A stretch of 64,000 bases of DNA, taken from positions 2,356,001-2,420,000 of the forward strand of contig NZ_CP076326.1 in the NCBI RefSeq assembly GCF_018771565.1, in the 5' to 3' direction. Source of the DNA: Thermoflexus hugenholtzii (GTDB lineage Bacteria > Chloroflexota > Anaerolineae > Thermoflexales > Thermoflexaceae). Positions 1 through 9,748 of the stretch are shown here, piece after piece. The notes beneath the pieces are model-generated. The model worked only from the letters and a program-made list of their open reading frames with translations, searched no databases and was not told where the DNA came from. Numbering within the stretch: position 1 is the first letter of the stretch; each line of letters starts with the position of its first letter. The position numbers and the translations under genes are program-made.

Positions 1-1201
1 CGAAGGAGCGCGTGCTCACCCGGAAGGGCAGGCTCCAGGTCCGCCCGCCGTCCGGAGAGTAAGCATAGAAGGCATCGAAAAGCCGGTTCCGGGGATCCCC
101 GCGGCGGTCCAGCCAGAACAGATGCACCCATCCCCGCGCGTCCGTCCGCACGATGGGATGGGCGGCGTCTCCTGGGGCGGCGAAAGGCCGGCTCAGCGTC
201 CAGGTGCGACCGCCGTCCTCGCTGCGGGCGAAGGCCACCTCCGTGCCCATGGCCTCCTGAGGGGATCCCTCCGTCCAGGCCACATACAGCCGGGCCGGAT
301 CCCGGGGGTCCGCCGCGGCGCTGGGCAGCGTGTAAAGCCGCCACCGATCGTAAGCGCGGACAGGGCTGGGGGGCTGAAGGACCGGAGCGACATTCCGCGG
401 AGCGGAGAAGGAAGCCCCTCCATCAAAGGACGTGACCACCCGAATCCATCCGGGCGTGGTGGGCGACATCGGCTCCACGTAGAAAAGATGAACGGCCCCA
501 TCGGCCCCCACCACCGGCATGGCCCCCTGCACCCCCTCCCCCTCGGCCGCGGTCACCGGGCGGGACCATGAAAGGCCGCCGTCTTCGGAGCGGACCACCC
601 ACAGCACGTCGGCGTGCATGGGCCGCCAGGCCACATACAGGCGCCCGTAGTAGGGGCTGGTGGGATGGGCGTCGCGGGCCAACCAGGGCTTATCATCGAG
701 GATCGTCGATGGATCCGAGATGATCGTCACAGCGTCCCGCCAGGTGCGCCCCCCGTCATCGGACCAGGTCAGGAACAACCCGTGATGGCGGTAAGCGGGC
801 GTCCCGGCGCCCAGGGCCAGCACGTAGAAACGCCCTTCTTCTGTAGCCAGGGCGACCGGATCGCTCTGGCGGGTGATGGTGGGGGGCAGGCCGGGGAAGG
901 GGATCTGGATCGGCCAGGAGCGTCCTCCGTCAAAGGAAACGTAGATCCAGACCTCACGGGTGATGTCCTGGGTGCGGCGGAAGTCCTTGGCTGCCACCAC
1001 CAGATTTCGGAGGTCGCGGGGGTGGATGGCCAGGCTGGGTTCCTGCTGGGCGAAGCCGCTCCGATCGGTGTTGGCCACCGTGTTGGGACCCCACAGGGGC
1101 GGCGGGAGCATCGTGGCCTCCCCCTCCGCCCGGCGCATCGCGAGAAGCAGGCCCAGAAACAGAACAGCTCCCCCCAGCCCGGCCTTCAGCCATCGAAGCA
1201 C
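1..1201 (-). CDS. Secreted Asp-box (BNR/sialidase-like) repeat protein, partial
   Basis: The reading frame runs off the left edge, so the C-terminus is missing; about 400 codons are visible. The GTG start at 1201 has a GGAGG ribosome site 7 nt upstream. It opens with a hydrophobic signal sequence (VLRWLKAGLGGAVLFLG...). At least five Asp-box motifs are visible: SFDGGRSW, SDDGGRTW, SEDGGLSW, SEDGGRTW and SPDGGRTW. Asp boxes mark blades of six-bladed beta-propellers of the sialidase/BNR type. The substrate is unknown, and many such proteins in environmental bacteria are not sialidases. Transcribed divergently from the acyl-CoA dehydrogenase gene. Confidence 0.8.
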   Translation of the reverse strand, partial: MLRWLKAGLGGAVLFLGLLLAMRRAEGEATMLPPPLWGPNTVANTDRSGFAQQEPSLAIHPRDLRNLVVAAKDFRRTQDITREVWIYVSFDGGRSWPIQIPFPGLPPTITRQSDPVALATEEGRFYVLALGAGTPAYRHHGLFLTWSDDGGRTWRDAVTIISDPSTILDDKPWLARDAHPTSPYYGRLYVAWRPMHADVLWVVRSEDGGLSWSRPVTAAEGEGVQGAMPVVGADGAVHLFYVEPMSPTTPGWIRVVTSFDGGASFSAPRNVAPVLQPPSPVRAYDRWRLYTLPSAAADPRDPARLYVAWTEGSPQEAMGTEVAFARSEDGGRTWTLSRPFAAPGDAAHPIVRTDARGWVHLFWLDRRGDPRNRLFDAFYAYSPDGGRTWSLPFRVSTRSF

Positions 1202-1349
1202 GCGTCATCCTCCCTTCGAGGTCATCCATCATTCCCCAATTTCATCATACGACGGATCTTTTCGGATCCCGGAGGCCGAAGGGACATCCTCCGGCGCGTC
1301 CCTTCGCGAGGGCTTATCATGGAGGTGGATCTTCCACAGGGGGATCGGC

Positions 1350-2819
1350 ATGGCTGAGATCGAGCTCATGGAAGCCCTGCCTTCGCCCACGCGGTTCCTT
1401 CAGGCAATAGGGGTTCCGCTTCCCATCCGGGCTGAGCTCGAGGAGCTGGAGGCTTGGTGGGAGGCGGAGGGGAAGGCCATCTCCGCGATGATCGATCGCA
1501 TGGGCACGCCGTGGCTGCGCGCTTACGACCGCTTCGGCCACCGCATCGATGAGATCCTCTACCCGCCGGATTACCGGCGGATGCTCCTGCAGGGCTACCG
1601 GGCCGGCGCGGTCTGGCGGGCCTTCGAAGGGGAAGGGCTCGCCGCGACGTTCCTCATCGGATATGTAACAGCCTTCTATGACGCAGGCCTTTACTGCCCC
1701 TACACCGTCTCTCTGGCCACCGCCCTGGCCCTGCGCAAATACGGCGATCCCGCGCTTCAGGCGCGCTTCCTCCCACCTCTGCTCCGGCGGGACGGCGAGG
1801 TCTGGCAGGGCGCCACCTGGATGACCGAGGCCGGCGGCGGCTCGGATCTGGGGGCAACCGTGGAGACCGTCGCCCGGTCTGAAGGCGGACACTGGCGGCT
1901 GACGGGGGAGAAGTATTTCGCCAGCAACGCCGGGGCGGAGCTGGCCGTGGTCGCCGCCCGGCCTGAGGGCGCCCCCCGCACCGTCCGCGGCCTCGCCCTC
2001 TTCCTGCTCCCCCGCTACCGGGAGGACGGCGGCCTGAACTATCTCATTCGGCGTCTGAAGGATAAAATCGGCACCCGCTCGGTGCCCACGGGCGAGGTGG
2101 AGCTGCAGGAGAGCGAGGCTTACCTGCTGGGGCGCCCGGAGACCGGCATCTACGAGATCCTGGAGGTCCTCAATGTCTCCCGGGTCGCCAACAGCGTCGG
2201 CAGCGTCGCCCTGATGCAACGGGCCATCGCCGAGGCGCTGGCCTTCGCCGAGCGCCGCGTCGCCTTCGGCCGCCCCGTTCTCCACCACCCGCTGATGCGC
2301 CGCCAGTTCGCCGAGCGCATCCGCGAGCTCCAGGCCGCCTTCGCCCTGGTCTGGACGACGGTCCGTCTGCTGGAGGAAGTCTGGCCGGAACATCCTCCCT
2401 ACTCGGAGCGCTATCACCTCTTCCGGCTGCTCACCCATCTGGCCAAATACTGGACGGCGGAGCAGGCGGTGCAGACGGCGAAGTGGGCGATGGAGGTCCA
2501 CGGCGGGATGGGGGTGCTGGGGGAGTATCCGGTGGAGCGCTGGCTGCGGGAGGCCATGATCCTGCCCATCTGGGAGGGGACGCCCCACCGCCAGATCCTG
2601 GACGGGCTGGAGGCGATGGCGCGGAAAGGCGCCCACCGCGCGCTCTTCGCGTGGCTCGCCCCCCGGGCGGATCCTCAGGCGCTGGAGGAGATGGCCAGCC
2701 GGGTGGAAGCCCACCTCCAGCTCCCTTCCGAGGAGCAGGAAGCGCAGGCCGAGGCGCTGTTCCGGGATCTGGCCCGTTTCACGGCGGACACGCTCAGCCG
2801 GAGCTTTCCGGGCGGATGA
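1350..2819 (+). CDS. Acyl-CoA dehydrogenase family flavoprotein
   Basis: A 489-residue flavoprotein expected to oxidise acyl-CoA thioesters at the alpha-beta bond. The FAD-binding signature WMTEAGGGSDLG is near residue 156. A GEKYFASN stretch follows. The C-terminal helical domain has VHGGMGVLGEYPVERW and then WEGTPHRQ near residue 408, where the catalytic Glu of the family usually sits. The sequence resembles the AidB/long-chain side of the family rather than short-chain enzymes. The ATG at 1350 was chosen because AGGGGG lies 6 nt upstream; an upstream extension of the frame has no plausible site. No electron-transfer flavoprotein or thiolase gene is nearby, so the pathway cannot be named. 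Confidence 0.9.
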   Translation: MAEIELMEALPSPTRFLQAIGVPLPIRAELEELEAWWEAEGKAISAMIDRMGTPWLRAYDRFGHRIDEILYPPDYRRMLLQGYRAGAVWRAFEGEGLAATFLIGYVTAFYDAGLYCPYTVSLATALALRKYGDPALQARFLPPLLRRDGEVWQGATWMTEAGGGSDLGATVETVARSEGGHWRLTGEKYFASNAGAELAVVAARPEGAPRTVRGLALFLLPRYREDGGLNYLIRRLKDKIGTRSVPTGEVELQESEAYLLGRPETGIYEILEVLNVSRVANSVGSVALMQRAIAEALAFAERRVAFGRPVLHHPLMRRQFAERIRELQAAFALVWTTVRLLEEVWPEHPPYSERYHLFRLLTHLAKYWTAEQAVQTAKWAMEVHGGMGVLGEYPVERWLREAMILPIWEGTPHRQILDGLEAMARKGAHRALFAWLAPRADPQALEEMASRVEAHLQLPSEEQEAQAEALFRDLARFTADTLSRSFPGG

Positions 2820-2825
2820 AGCGGA

Positions 2826-3509
2826 TTATGCCTTTACAATACGGCCGTCCCGCAGCCGCACCACGCGGTCCGACCAGGCGACGATCTCCAGGTTATGCGT
2901 GGTCACGATCACGGTCAGCCCCTGCTCCCGGTTTAAGCGCCGCAGCAGCTCTATGATCTCCTTCCCGGTCTGCGAATCGAGATTGCCTGTCGGCTCATCC
3001 GCCAGCAACAGCTTGGGATTCCCGATCAAGGCCCGGGCGATCGCCACCCGTTGTTGCTCTCCACCTGACAGCTGTCCGGGCAGGTGGCGCATTCGATTCT
3101 CCAATCCAACTGCCTCCAGCAGCGCCCGGGCACGCTGCTCCAGATTGAACTTCAACTGACGCCGGTAGGGGATCAGCGGCAGCATCACGTTCTCCAGTGC
3201 GGTCAGGTCCGGGACCAGATGGAACAGCTGAAAGACAAATCCAATTCGCTCTCGCCGGAAATCCGCCAGCTGGTCTCCCCGAAGTGCCCCCAGATCGATC
3301 CCGTCCACCACCACTCGTCCCCGGGTCGGGCGATCGAGCGCCCCGATCAGGTTGAGCAGAGTGGTCTTGCCTGATCCGGAAGGACCTACGATGGCCAGGA
3401 ACTCCCCCCGCTCCACCGTGAGAGAGATCTCCTGGAGGGCGGTCACCCGGATCGCGCCAGCGATATACTCCTTGGAGACGTCCTCTATCTGCACAAGCAG
3501 CTCCGCCAT
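2826..3509 (-). CDS. ABC transporter ATP-binding protein, LolD/MacB type
   Basis: A 227-residue ATPase with Walker [10 protein letters not shown] (42-50), Q-loop Q94, signature LSGGEQQR (147-154) and Walker B LLLADE (167-172), followed by PTGNLDS, typical of LolD/MacB/FtsE-class ATPases. These energise FtsX-fold permeases that work by mechanotransmission on substrates outside the membrane. It starts 6 nt after the stop of the permease at 3516-6125, so the two are translationally close and almost certainly form one exporter. The ATG at 3509 is preceded by GGGGAG. Confidence 0.95.
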   Translation of the reverse strand: MAELLVQIEDVSKEYIAGAIRVTALQEISLTVERGEFLAIVGPSGSGKTTLLNLIGALDRPTRGRVVVDGIDLGALRGDQLADFRRERIGFVFQLFHLVPDLTALENVMLPLIPYRRQLKFNLEQRARALLEAVGLENRMRHLPGQLSGGEQQRVAIARALIGNPKLLLADEPTGNLDSQTGKEIIELLRRLNREQGLTVIVTTHNLEIVAWSDRVVRLRDGRIVKA

Positions 3510-3515
3510 AGCTTT

Positions 3516-6125
3516 TCACTCCCCACGCATCACTTCCGCCGGTGGTATCCTGGCGGCCTGGATCGCCGGGTGCACGGCTGCGAAGATACCGATCCCGATC
3601 GCCAGCCAGGCCACCACAGGTCCCACCGCAAGCCAGATGGGAGGCAAAGCGCGATAGAGGGCCCAGAACGCCAGAGCGCCCCCCAGAACGCCCAGGGCCC
3701 CCCCTACCCCTCCCACGAGAAGGGCTTCCCGCAGGATCGCCTGGAACACGGTCCCATCACGCCAGCCAACGGCCTTCAACAGTCCGATCTCCCGGCGACG
3801 CTCCGCCACCCCCGCTCGCATGACCTCTGCGATCAAGAGCCCACTGAGCAGGAAGCCGATCCCAACCATTCCATAATGGAACCCGCGTATGTGAGTGTAT
3901 ACATATTCCCCGAGCAGGATTCCGTAGAGCTCTCCCCGGGTCGCAGAGCGAACAGCCAGGAGAAGCGCAGCCAGAGCCGCTGATACCGCCAGCGCCGTCA
4001 GAACCATGGCTGTTCGTACTGGCCGCCGCAGCAGGTGGCGCAACCCATAGCTCCAGAGGGACAGTGAACCGAGGGCCAGCCCCCGGCCGCTGATCTCCCC
4101 CAGCTGCATCACGGTAACAGGAGGCAGACGGGCGGCCCGCCAGGCCGGATACAGTCCCCCACTCAGATAAAGCACGAGGCCCAGCAACAGCGCCAGCCCG
4201 CTGCGTTCTACAGGCACGTCCATTCGCATGGCCTTCACAGCCAGCGCTGTAAGCCCCAATCCCAGCACCCCTGCCAGCATGCCTTGCAGGATGGCGGTCC
4301 CCAGCATCACCCGGAACACCGTGCGGGTCCGCCAGCCCACCGCCTTCAGGATCCCTAGCTCCCGTGTGCGTCCCAGGACTGCAAGCATCTGGCTGTTCAG
4401 GAGGAACAGCCAGGCCACCAGGAACACGACCCCCGACAGGATCAGATCCGCTCGACGGAATCCCCGGGAGACCCTCGTGGTGACGCCCTTCTGCACCCAG
4501 AGCTCCTCAGCCCATCCGATCCCGGGGAGATGCACAAACACTCGACGAGGCGAGGCCCCCACCATAATATCCACCTCCAGACCGGTGCGCCGCACGATCT
4601 CCTCCGCCACCCGCTGAATACGAGCCTGGGCCTGAGGGTCTAGTCCCTGCACGTCCACCACCACTCGAATGGCGCTGATGCAATCCTCGCGTCCGAGCAG
4701 AAAGCAGGCCCCCTCCAGCGTGGTCAGGGCCGTGGGTGGGGTGGTGAGATAGCCCCGCCAGTTGAAGCTCGGCCGAAGCATTTGGGGAGGATGGATTGGA
4801 ACCCCATCCTCCCGATATTTCAGGATCACAGGAGGCAAAAAGTAGGTCTCAAAGGGAAGACGGTTCAGGGTGGAGCGAACATGCTCCTCCAGCTCCTGCG
4901 GGGAAAGAGGATAAGTGGTGCCGATAGGGATGTTCCGGAGGATACGGGGTGTTGCGTAGAAAAGCTCCTCGCTGTTGAATTCCCCTACGGGGACCAGATA
5001 CATCTCGTTGAACTCCGGCCGCGTGCAGTATGGCGTGGTGTGCTTCAGAGAATCCCGGAAGACCAGCTCCCCTCCCCGGGTCCCGATCGGAACAGCCTCA
5101 ACGGCAATGGTCCCTTCAGGCAGGAAAGGAGGGAGCGGAACCTCTCGATAACGGATCGGAGCTGGCAGGTCAAAGGAACATGGTTCCGGGTTGGGCGCAT
5201 ACACAAGCTGCGTGGCCCCACCCGGGCTGATCACCTCCAGAAAATGATTGGGAAGCAAATCCGGATCCTGGGCCCGGAAGATGCGCGCCCACACCTGCTC
5301 GTTTGTCCCCTCCCGGTAGATCTCAACAGTATGGGTGATGACGAAGGCAGAGTGACGGTTAAGCAGCATCGGGAAAGCGATCACGGTGCCCTTCTGGAGA
5401 CCCTCGGAGTAATACTCCCGCCGCTGGGGAACATGCGAGAGGAGCTTTGAGATGGCCGCCGTGTTCTCCAAATAGCTGCTGCCTCGCCTCAGTGCCGCAT
5501 TAAGGCCGGTCAGGCTGGCTTCCGCCTCCGGATCTATCCCCGCCAGGAAAAGAATCCAGGTTTCCCTGGGAGCGATCGGGAAGGAAAATGAATATGCTAG
5601 CCGGAAATCCGCCCACATCTCTGGATCTGGACGGACTTCCCCAACAAGGGTATCGGTATAGACGTGCTCTTGAATCCCATCGAACAGGCGCTGAGTTCGC
5701 TCGATGCGATATCGCCCCAGGTATTGCTCCGGGTGATAGCGCGGCTGGCTCATGTAGAGCATGTCGATGACCAGCGGGGTGGTGGCCCGATAACCCACCA
5801 TGGCCACCGGTGCTGCGAGGACCACACCGGGGATCGAGCGGATGGCCTCCAGCTGAGCCCGGGTGATGCCCCCCACCGCTCCGCTGAGAAAGTTGGCATG
5901 AACGAGGTTGTATTTCTCTTCGAGGATCGAACGGGATCCCCGAGGGCGAACCAGGATATCATAAGAGGACCGCCAGTAATAAGCCAGGATGCGATCGCTG
6001 GTGACCTGCAAAGTGTTGGAGGCGGAGAGAAAGAGAACCAGGCCAGCAGCGATCGACAGCAGTCCCAGAACGCTCGAACCCCGAGGGGTCCCCCACCGCC
6101 GGAAGCGAATCCAGAGCCATCCCAT
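3516..6125 (-). CDS. ABC transporter permease with two FtsX domains and a large extracytoplasmic domain
   Basis: An 869-residue membrane protein. After a first transmembrane helix (about 18-36) comes an extracytoplasmic region of roughly 500 residues, then two blocks of FtsX-type helices. Each block carries the typical elbow sequence: [13 protein letters not shown] in the first and [14 protein letters not shown] in the second. The extracytoplasmic part has a few isolated Cys residues. ATG 6125 is preceded by GGAAAGGG; longer frames upstream run into the neighbouring gene. It lies 58 bp downstream of the Cys-rich DCC-leader protein and 6 bp upstream of the cognate ATPase, which suggests a three-gene operon. 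The substrate is unknown; the upstream Cys-rich protein is the obvious candidate (inference). Confidence 0.9.
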   Translation of the reverse strand: MGWLWIRFRRWGTPRGSSVLGLLSIAAGLVLFLSASNTLQVTSDRILAYYWRSSYDILVRPRGSRSILEEKYNLVHANFLSGAVGGITRAQLEAIRSIPGVVLAAPVAMVGYRATTPLVIDMLYMSQPRYHPEQYLGRYRIERTQRLFDGIQEHVYTDTLVGEVRPDPEMWADFRLAYSFSFPIAPRETWILFLAGIDPEAEASLTGLNAALRRGSSYLENTAAISKLLSHVPQRREYYSEGLQKGTVIAFPMLLNRHSAFVITHTVEIYREGTNEQVWARIFRAQDPDLLPNHFLEVISPGGATQLVYAPNPEPCSFDLPAPIRYREVPLPPFLPEGTIAVEAVPIGTRGGELVFRDSLKHTTPYCTRPEFNEMYLVPVGEFNSEELFYATPRILRNIPIGTTYPLSPQELEEHVRSTLNRLPFETYFLPPVILKYREDGVPIHPPQMLRPSFNWRGYLTTPPTALTTLEGACFLLGREDCISAIRVVVDVQGLDPQAQARIQRVAEEIVRRTGLEVDIMVGASPRRVFVHLPGIGWAEELWVQKGVTTRVSRGFRRADLILSGVVFLVAWLFLLNSQMLAVLGRTRELGILKAVGWRTRTVFRVMLGTAILQGMLAGVLGLGLTALAVKAMRMDVPVERSGLALLLGLVLYLSGGLYPAWRAARLPPVTVMQLGEISGRGLALGSLSLWSYGLRHLLRRPVRTAMVLTALAVSAALAALLLAVRSATRGELYGILLGEYVYTHIRGFHYGMVGIGFLLSGLLIAEVMRAGVAERRREIGLLKAVGWRDGTVFQAILREALLVGGVGGALGVLGGALAFWALYRALPPIWLAVGPVVAWLAIGIGIFAAVHPAIQAARIPPAEVMRGE

Positions 6126-6183
6126 GCACCCTTTCCTCTCGGATCGGAAGCTCCACAACCCCTGATCTCCCCAGGAAGGATCG

Positions 6184-6801
6184 TCAACAGGGGATGCCCG
6201 TTCGACGCCAGTTTCCACACCCGCAGATATTTCCCCACCAGCAGTTGTTCCCGCTACAGCACCACTGACGAAGAAGATCCCCGATCCACAGCACCTGCCC
6301 ACCGCTGGGATCCGGGCGGCATTCTGAGCATGCGTTGCTCTGGTAGACTGCGCAATCGCAAACCGCAGTGGGTTGGGGGGGCATTGTAGAGGCATGGGCC
6401 TTGGATTTGGATGGAAGCCGGAAGGGTGAAACCAGGAAGGCAACCAGGATCCCACTCCCGAGCTTCCGGAGCATCTCCCGCCGTCCCCAATCCACGTCCA
6501 GCACTGGTCCACCGAAGCGGGCCACGGCCTGGGCCACCCGCCACGCCCGCGCCGGGCCCAGGACCTGCACCAGGCGCCAGCGCATCGCCAGACCCGTGAA
6601 GACCCGTATCTGCTCCCCTTCGATCTCCAGGAGCATCGGCTCCCAGCGCCAGTTGGGGTGAGCCTGGTTCAGCAGGGCCTGGACCTCGGGCTCCCGTAGC
6701 GATCGCACCCCCAGCCGCCCGCCGCTCAAGGCCTCCACCTCCCGGGCCAGGGCGGTGCACACCGCACACCCGCTGTCAAAGAGAAGATATCGTTCGGTCA
6801 T
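6184..6801 (-). CDS. DCC-type thiol oxidoreductase leader fused to a Cys-rich domain (locus A)
   Basis: A 205-residue protein. Residues 1-95 match the DCC/DUF393 family: LLFDSGCAVC gives the CxxC pair at 12/15, followed by GGRLGVRSLREPEVQALL, WRWEPMLLEIEGE and LGPARAWRVAQAV. A twin-arginine-like segment follows (DWGRREMLRKL near 101-111) with a hydrophobic stretch. The tail of about 80 residues is Cys-rich (CDC, CSEC, WCCSGNNCWWGNICGCG). This is the only copy in the window with an undamaged leader; related leaders occur at 36865-46019. SD AGGGAGG precedes ATG 6801. Predicted orientation: leader in the cytoplasm, Cys-rich tail outside. It is followed by a dedicated-looking ABC exporter. Function unknown. 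Confidence 0.75.
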   Translation of the reverse strand: MTERYLLFDSGCAVCTALAREVEALSGGRLGVRSLREPEVQALLNQAHPNWRWEPMLLEIEGEQIRVFTGLAMRWRLVQVLGPARAWRVAQAVARFGGPVLDVDWGRREMLRKLGSGILVAFLVSPFRLPSKSKAHASTMPPQPTAVCDCAVYQSNACSECRPDPSGGQVLWIGDLLRQWCCSGNNCWWGNICGCGNWRRTGIPC

Positions 6802-7352
6802 GGCCTTGCCTCCCTGGAAGGGGTTCCACTTCTCATCTTATCCCCTTTGCCCTCGGCGCGCTTCCTCATTTTTGGAGGAACCCCTTCGGCGGCGATCCAT
6901 CCTCCCAGATGCCCCATGCGCTGGCCGCAGGCCGTCTCCTGGCCCGGAAAGGCATTTGGGTATGCTGGGTGCCAGGGAAGTGGTGGAAGCAGCCCGCGCC
7001 GCAGGCCTCACGCGTATTCGGGTAGGGAATGCCTTTCTTCTGGATCTGCCTGCCTCGGGGGTCATGTAGCGCCTGAGCCCGGTGAAAAAGGCCAGATTCA
7101 CAGCGGGAAGAGAAGAAACCACTGGCGATGCTTGTCAGGGCATTGGCCTTTTTTTGACGGTAAGACGCTCCAGAGCCAGAATGGCAACACCTTCCGCGGC
7201 TTGGACCGTGGCCTCCACACCCCTCACTATCCCGAGAGGGTGGGGTTCCGCCAGGCGCTCGATTCGCTCAGGAAGGGGGCGGATCGCTCCCGTTATCTGC
7301 CAGAGTGAGACACGGGCGTTTCGAAAATGGCCTTGAGGAAAGGAGCCTGACT
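6802..7352 (+). other. Gene-poor region with conserved leader hairpin and a possible gene remnant
   Basis: No confident gene. 6802-6882 closely resembles the sequence upstream of the DCC leader at 46019, including the 19-bp hairpin TTCCTCATTTTTGGAGGAA at 6862-6880, and is probably the 5' leader of the gene at 6801. A frame around 6961-7069 on the plus strand (AREVVEAARAAGLTRIRVGN...) resembles the C-terminal part of a radical-SAM protein, but it has no start or Cys motif and may be chance or a remnant. Confidence 0.4.
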
Positions 7353-8750
7353 GTGGATGAGCGCATCCTTCAGTTCATCCGCGCCCTTCGCGCCACCGGC
7401 GTTCGGGTCTCGGTCGCGGAGTCGGCCGACGCGCTGCGGGCGGTGGAGCAGGTGGGGGTGATGGATCGGGAGACCTTTAAAGCTGCCCTTCGCACGGCCC
7501 TGGTGAAGGAGGCCCGGGCGATCCCCATCTTCGAGGAGCTCTTCCCCCTGTTCTTCGGGCTGGGCGAGCCCCCCATGATGCCCGCGACGGGCGGTCTCTC
7601 CCCCCGGGATCAGCGGCTGCTGCAACAGGCGCTGCAGGCCCTGGCCCGTTTGTTCGGGCCCCAGATGGCGGAGCTGCTGCGCCGGCTGCTGGAAGGTCAG
7701 CCCTTCACGCCGGAGGAGCTCCAGGCCCTGGCCCGCTATGCCGGAAGCCGTCACATCCGGGAGTGGGCGGACCGCCAGGCCCTCGCCCGCTGGATGCAGC
7801 GAGGGGCGGGGCTGGACGAACGGCTGGAGGAAATGCTGCGGGCCCTCCTGCGGATGCTGGCGGAAGCCGGGATGGATGCGAACACGCTCCGGCAGCTGGA
7901 GGAACGGATGCGGGCCAACCGGGCCGCCCTGGTCCGCCAGATCCAGCAGGCGGCGGGGATGTCTGCCCTGGAACGCCTGGCCGAGCGCCCCCCGGAGCCC
8001 AGCGAGGCGGAGCTCCTGGAGCGCCCGTTCCACGCCCTGACCCCCACCGATCTCCACCGCATGCGCCAGATGGTCGCCCGCCTGGCCGCCCGTCTGCGCA
8101 CCCGGGCCGCCCTGCGTATGAAGCGAGGGGATGGCCGCCGGCTGGACGCCAAGGCCACGCTGCGGGCTAACCTGCGCCACGCCGGCGTCCCCTTCGACCT
8201 GCGCTTCCGCCGGCGCCACCTCAAGCCCCGACTGGTGGTGCTATGCGACCTCAGCACCTCCGTGCGGCACTGTTCCGAGTTCTTCCTCCATTTGATCTAT
8301 CTGCTTCAGGATCAGATCAGCCGCACGCGCAGCTTTGTGTTTATCGATGACCTGCGTGAGATCACGCCCATTTTCGCCGAGGAGCGGCCGGAGGAGGCCG
8401 TGCGCCGGGTGCTCCGGGAGAACCCGCCGGGGTATTACAACACGGACCTGGGGACCAGCCTGGCCACCTTCTGCCGCAGCCACCTGGACGCCCTGGACCG
8501 GAAGACCACGGTGATCATCGTGGGAGACGGGCGGAACAATTACAACGATCCCCGCCTGGATTGCTTCGAGGTCATCCGTCGTCGAGCGAAACGCATCCTC
8601 TGGTTCAATCCAGAGCCCCGAGCGCTCTGGGGCACCGGCGACAGCGACATGCTCCTCTACGCCCCGCTCTGCGCGGCGGTCCACCAGGTCCAGAACCTGG
8701 CGGAGCTGACGGAAGCCATCGACCACCTGTTCGAGCGGGGCGGCGCGTAG
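7353..8750 (+). CDS. VWA-domain protein, CoxE-like
   Basis: A 465-residue protein. The C-terminal half is a von Willebrand A domain with the metal-binding motif CDLSTS near residue 299 (DxSxS) and later LGTSLATF and IIVGDGRNNYND. The N-terminal half is helical and Arg/Glu-rich. CoxE-like proteins normally work with a MoxR/CoxD AAA ATPase to insert metals or activate enzymes, including CO-dehydrogenase-type hydroxylases; no MoxR gene is adjacent here. The GTG at 7353 was chosen because AAGGAG lies 7 nt upstream; a GTG at 7305 is possible but has no good site. A functional link with the molybdenum hydroxylase at 21470-25742 is only a guess. Confidence 0.85.
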   Translation: MDERILQFIRALRATGVRVSVAESADALRAVEQVGVMDRETFKAALRTALVKEARAIPIFEELFPLFFGLGEPPMMPATGGLSPRDQRLLQQALQALARLFGPQMAELLRRLLEGQPFTPEELQALARYAGSRHIREWADRQALARWMQRGAGLDERLEEMLRALLRMLAEAGMDANTLRQLEERMRANRAALVRQIQQAAGMSALERLAERPPEPSEAELLERPFHALTPTDLHRMRQMVARLAARLRTRAALRMKRGDGRRLDAKATLRANLRHAGVPFDLRFRRRHLKPRLVVLCDLSTSVRHCSEFFLHLIYLLQDQISRTRSFVFIDDLREITPIFAEERPEEAVRRVLRENPPGYYNTDLGTSLATFCRSHLDALDRKTTVIIVGDGRNNYNDPRLDCFEVIRRRAKRILWFNPEPRALWGTGDSDMLLYAPLCAAVHQVQNLAELTEAIDHLFERGGA

Positions 8751-8771
8751 CGGCCGCGACGCGACCCTCCC

Positions 8772-9005
8772 TCAGATCCCCGTGACCAGCGAGGTCAGCG
8801 TGCGCTCCACCCCCTCGATGGTCTGGATCTTCTCGGTGATCACCCGGCCTAAGGCCTGCAGGTCGGGCGCCTCGATCAGGGCGATCACGTCGTAAGGTCC
8901 GGTGACCACCACCGCGGATTTCACCTCGGGAAGCCCGCGCAGGGCCTCCGCCACCGCGCTGGGCTTGCCCATCGCCGCCTGGATGAACACATAGGCCTGG
9001 ACCAT
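8772..9005 (-). CDS. Stand-alone Lrp/AsnC ligand-binding (RAM) domain protein
   Basis: A 77-residue protein matching only the C-terminal effector-binding domain of Lrp/AsnC regulators, without a DNA-binding helix-turn-helix. Motifs include AYVFIQAAMGK, VVVTGPYDVIALIEA and GVERTLTSLV. Such stand-alone RAM domains form oligomers that bind amino acids and may modulate full-length Lrp proteins. ATG 9005 is preceded by AGGGGGG. It is convergent with the VWA gene, 21 bp away. Confidence 0.9.
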   Translation of the reverse strand: MVQAYVFIQAAMGKPSAVAEALRGLPEVKSAVVVTGPYDVIALIEAPDLQALGRVITEKIQTIEGVERTLTSLVTGI

Positions 9006-9039
9006 GGAAGCCCCCCTTCTCCCGAGATACCGATCCCTC

Positions 9040-9702
9040 TTAAAGCCCCGAGAGCCACACTTCGACCGTCCCGCCCACCGTCAGCCAGGAATCCTCGATC
9101 AGCAGGACCCGGAGGGTGGCGTTCAGGTGGGCCATGGGATGCACCTGCCCGGTCCAGAGGATCGAATCCCCGATGTTCCGGTAGGGGTAACCGGGAAGGC
9201 CTTCCAGGCGCGCCCGCCCATCCTCCTTCCCCCGATAAACGATCGAGGTCCCGGGGATCACGCCGTCCCGGGGCACGCGATAAGTGACCGGGGCGGTGAA
9301 GCGCACCGCCGCCTTCTCCGGCAGCGGTCCCATCCGCGGCTGCGCCTCCCGGATCTCAACATGGACGGTGCCGATGGCATGGAGGGCGCGTTCATCATAG
9401 GAGTAGATCCGGAGGTTGTAGCGCACCGCCAGCGCAGGATGCGGCTGGGCCTCCGCTTCCAGGGAATCCCCCGCCAGACGGATCGCCTCCTGGCCCTCGA
9501 TGCGCACGCGCGCTCCCTGCGCCCCCACCCCCAGGTAACGGACATCCGTCCCGGGCAACCGCTCGCCCACAGCCAGGTCGACCCGGTAAGGCCCTTCATA
9601 AATCAGGGGGCCGGGACGGGAGGGCCTCAGGAGACAGGCGCTCCCGATCAGGAACACCAGCCCGAGGATCCAGCGCATCCCGGATCGGACGTGCCGCTCC
9701 AC
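9040..9702 (-). CDS. Putative lipoprotein with two internal repeats
   Basis: A 220-residue protein of unknown function. The start is a GTG with GAGGAGG 7 nt upstream. A signal sequence ends in a lipobox-like LIGSAC. The mature part consists of two similar blocks of about 85 residues: each has a PGT-V/I-Y-G segment (LPGTDVRYLG; IPGTSIVYRG), then GDS, a hP segment (QPHPAL; QVHPMA) and a closing GTVxVx strand (GTVHVEI; GTVEVWL). The duplication suggests two copies of a small beta domain, probably exposed outside the membrane. No family was recognised. Confidence 0.75.
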   Translation of the reverse strand: MERHVRSGMRWILGLVFLIGSACLLRPSRPGPLIYEGPYRVDLAVGERLPGTDVRYLGVGAQGARVRIEGQEAIRLAGDSLEAEAQPHPALAVRYNLRIYSYDERALHAIGTVHVEIREAQPRMGPLPEKAAVRFTAPVTYRVPRDGVIPGTSIVYRGKEDGRARLEGLPGYPYRNIGDSILWTGQVHPMAHLNATLRVLLIEDSWLTVGGTVEVWLSGL

Positions 9703-9748
9703 CGCAGAACCTCCTCGACTTGTGAGGGAAGAACCTTCAGGTCGGGCC

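Noticed and set aside
6961-7069. A radical-SAM gene
   Set aside because: Only about 35 residues look similar, without a start, the CxxxCxxC motif or continuation; kept as a note on the intergenic region.
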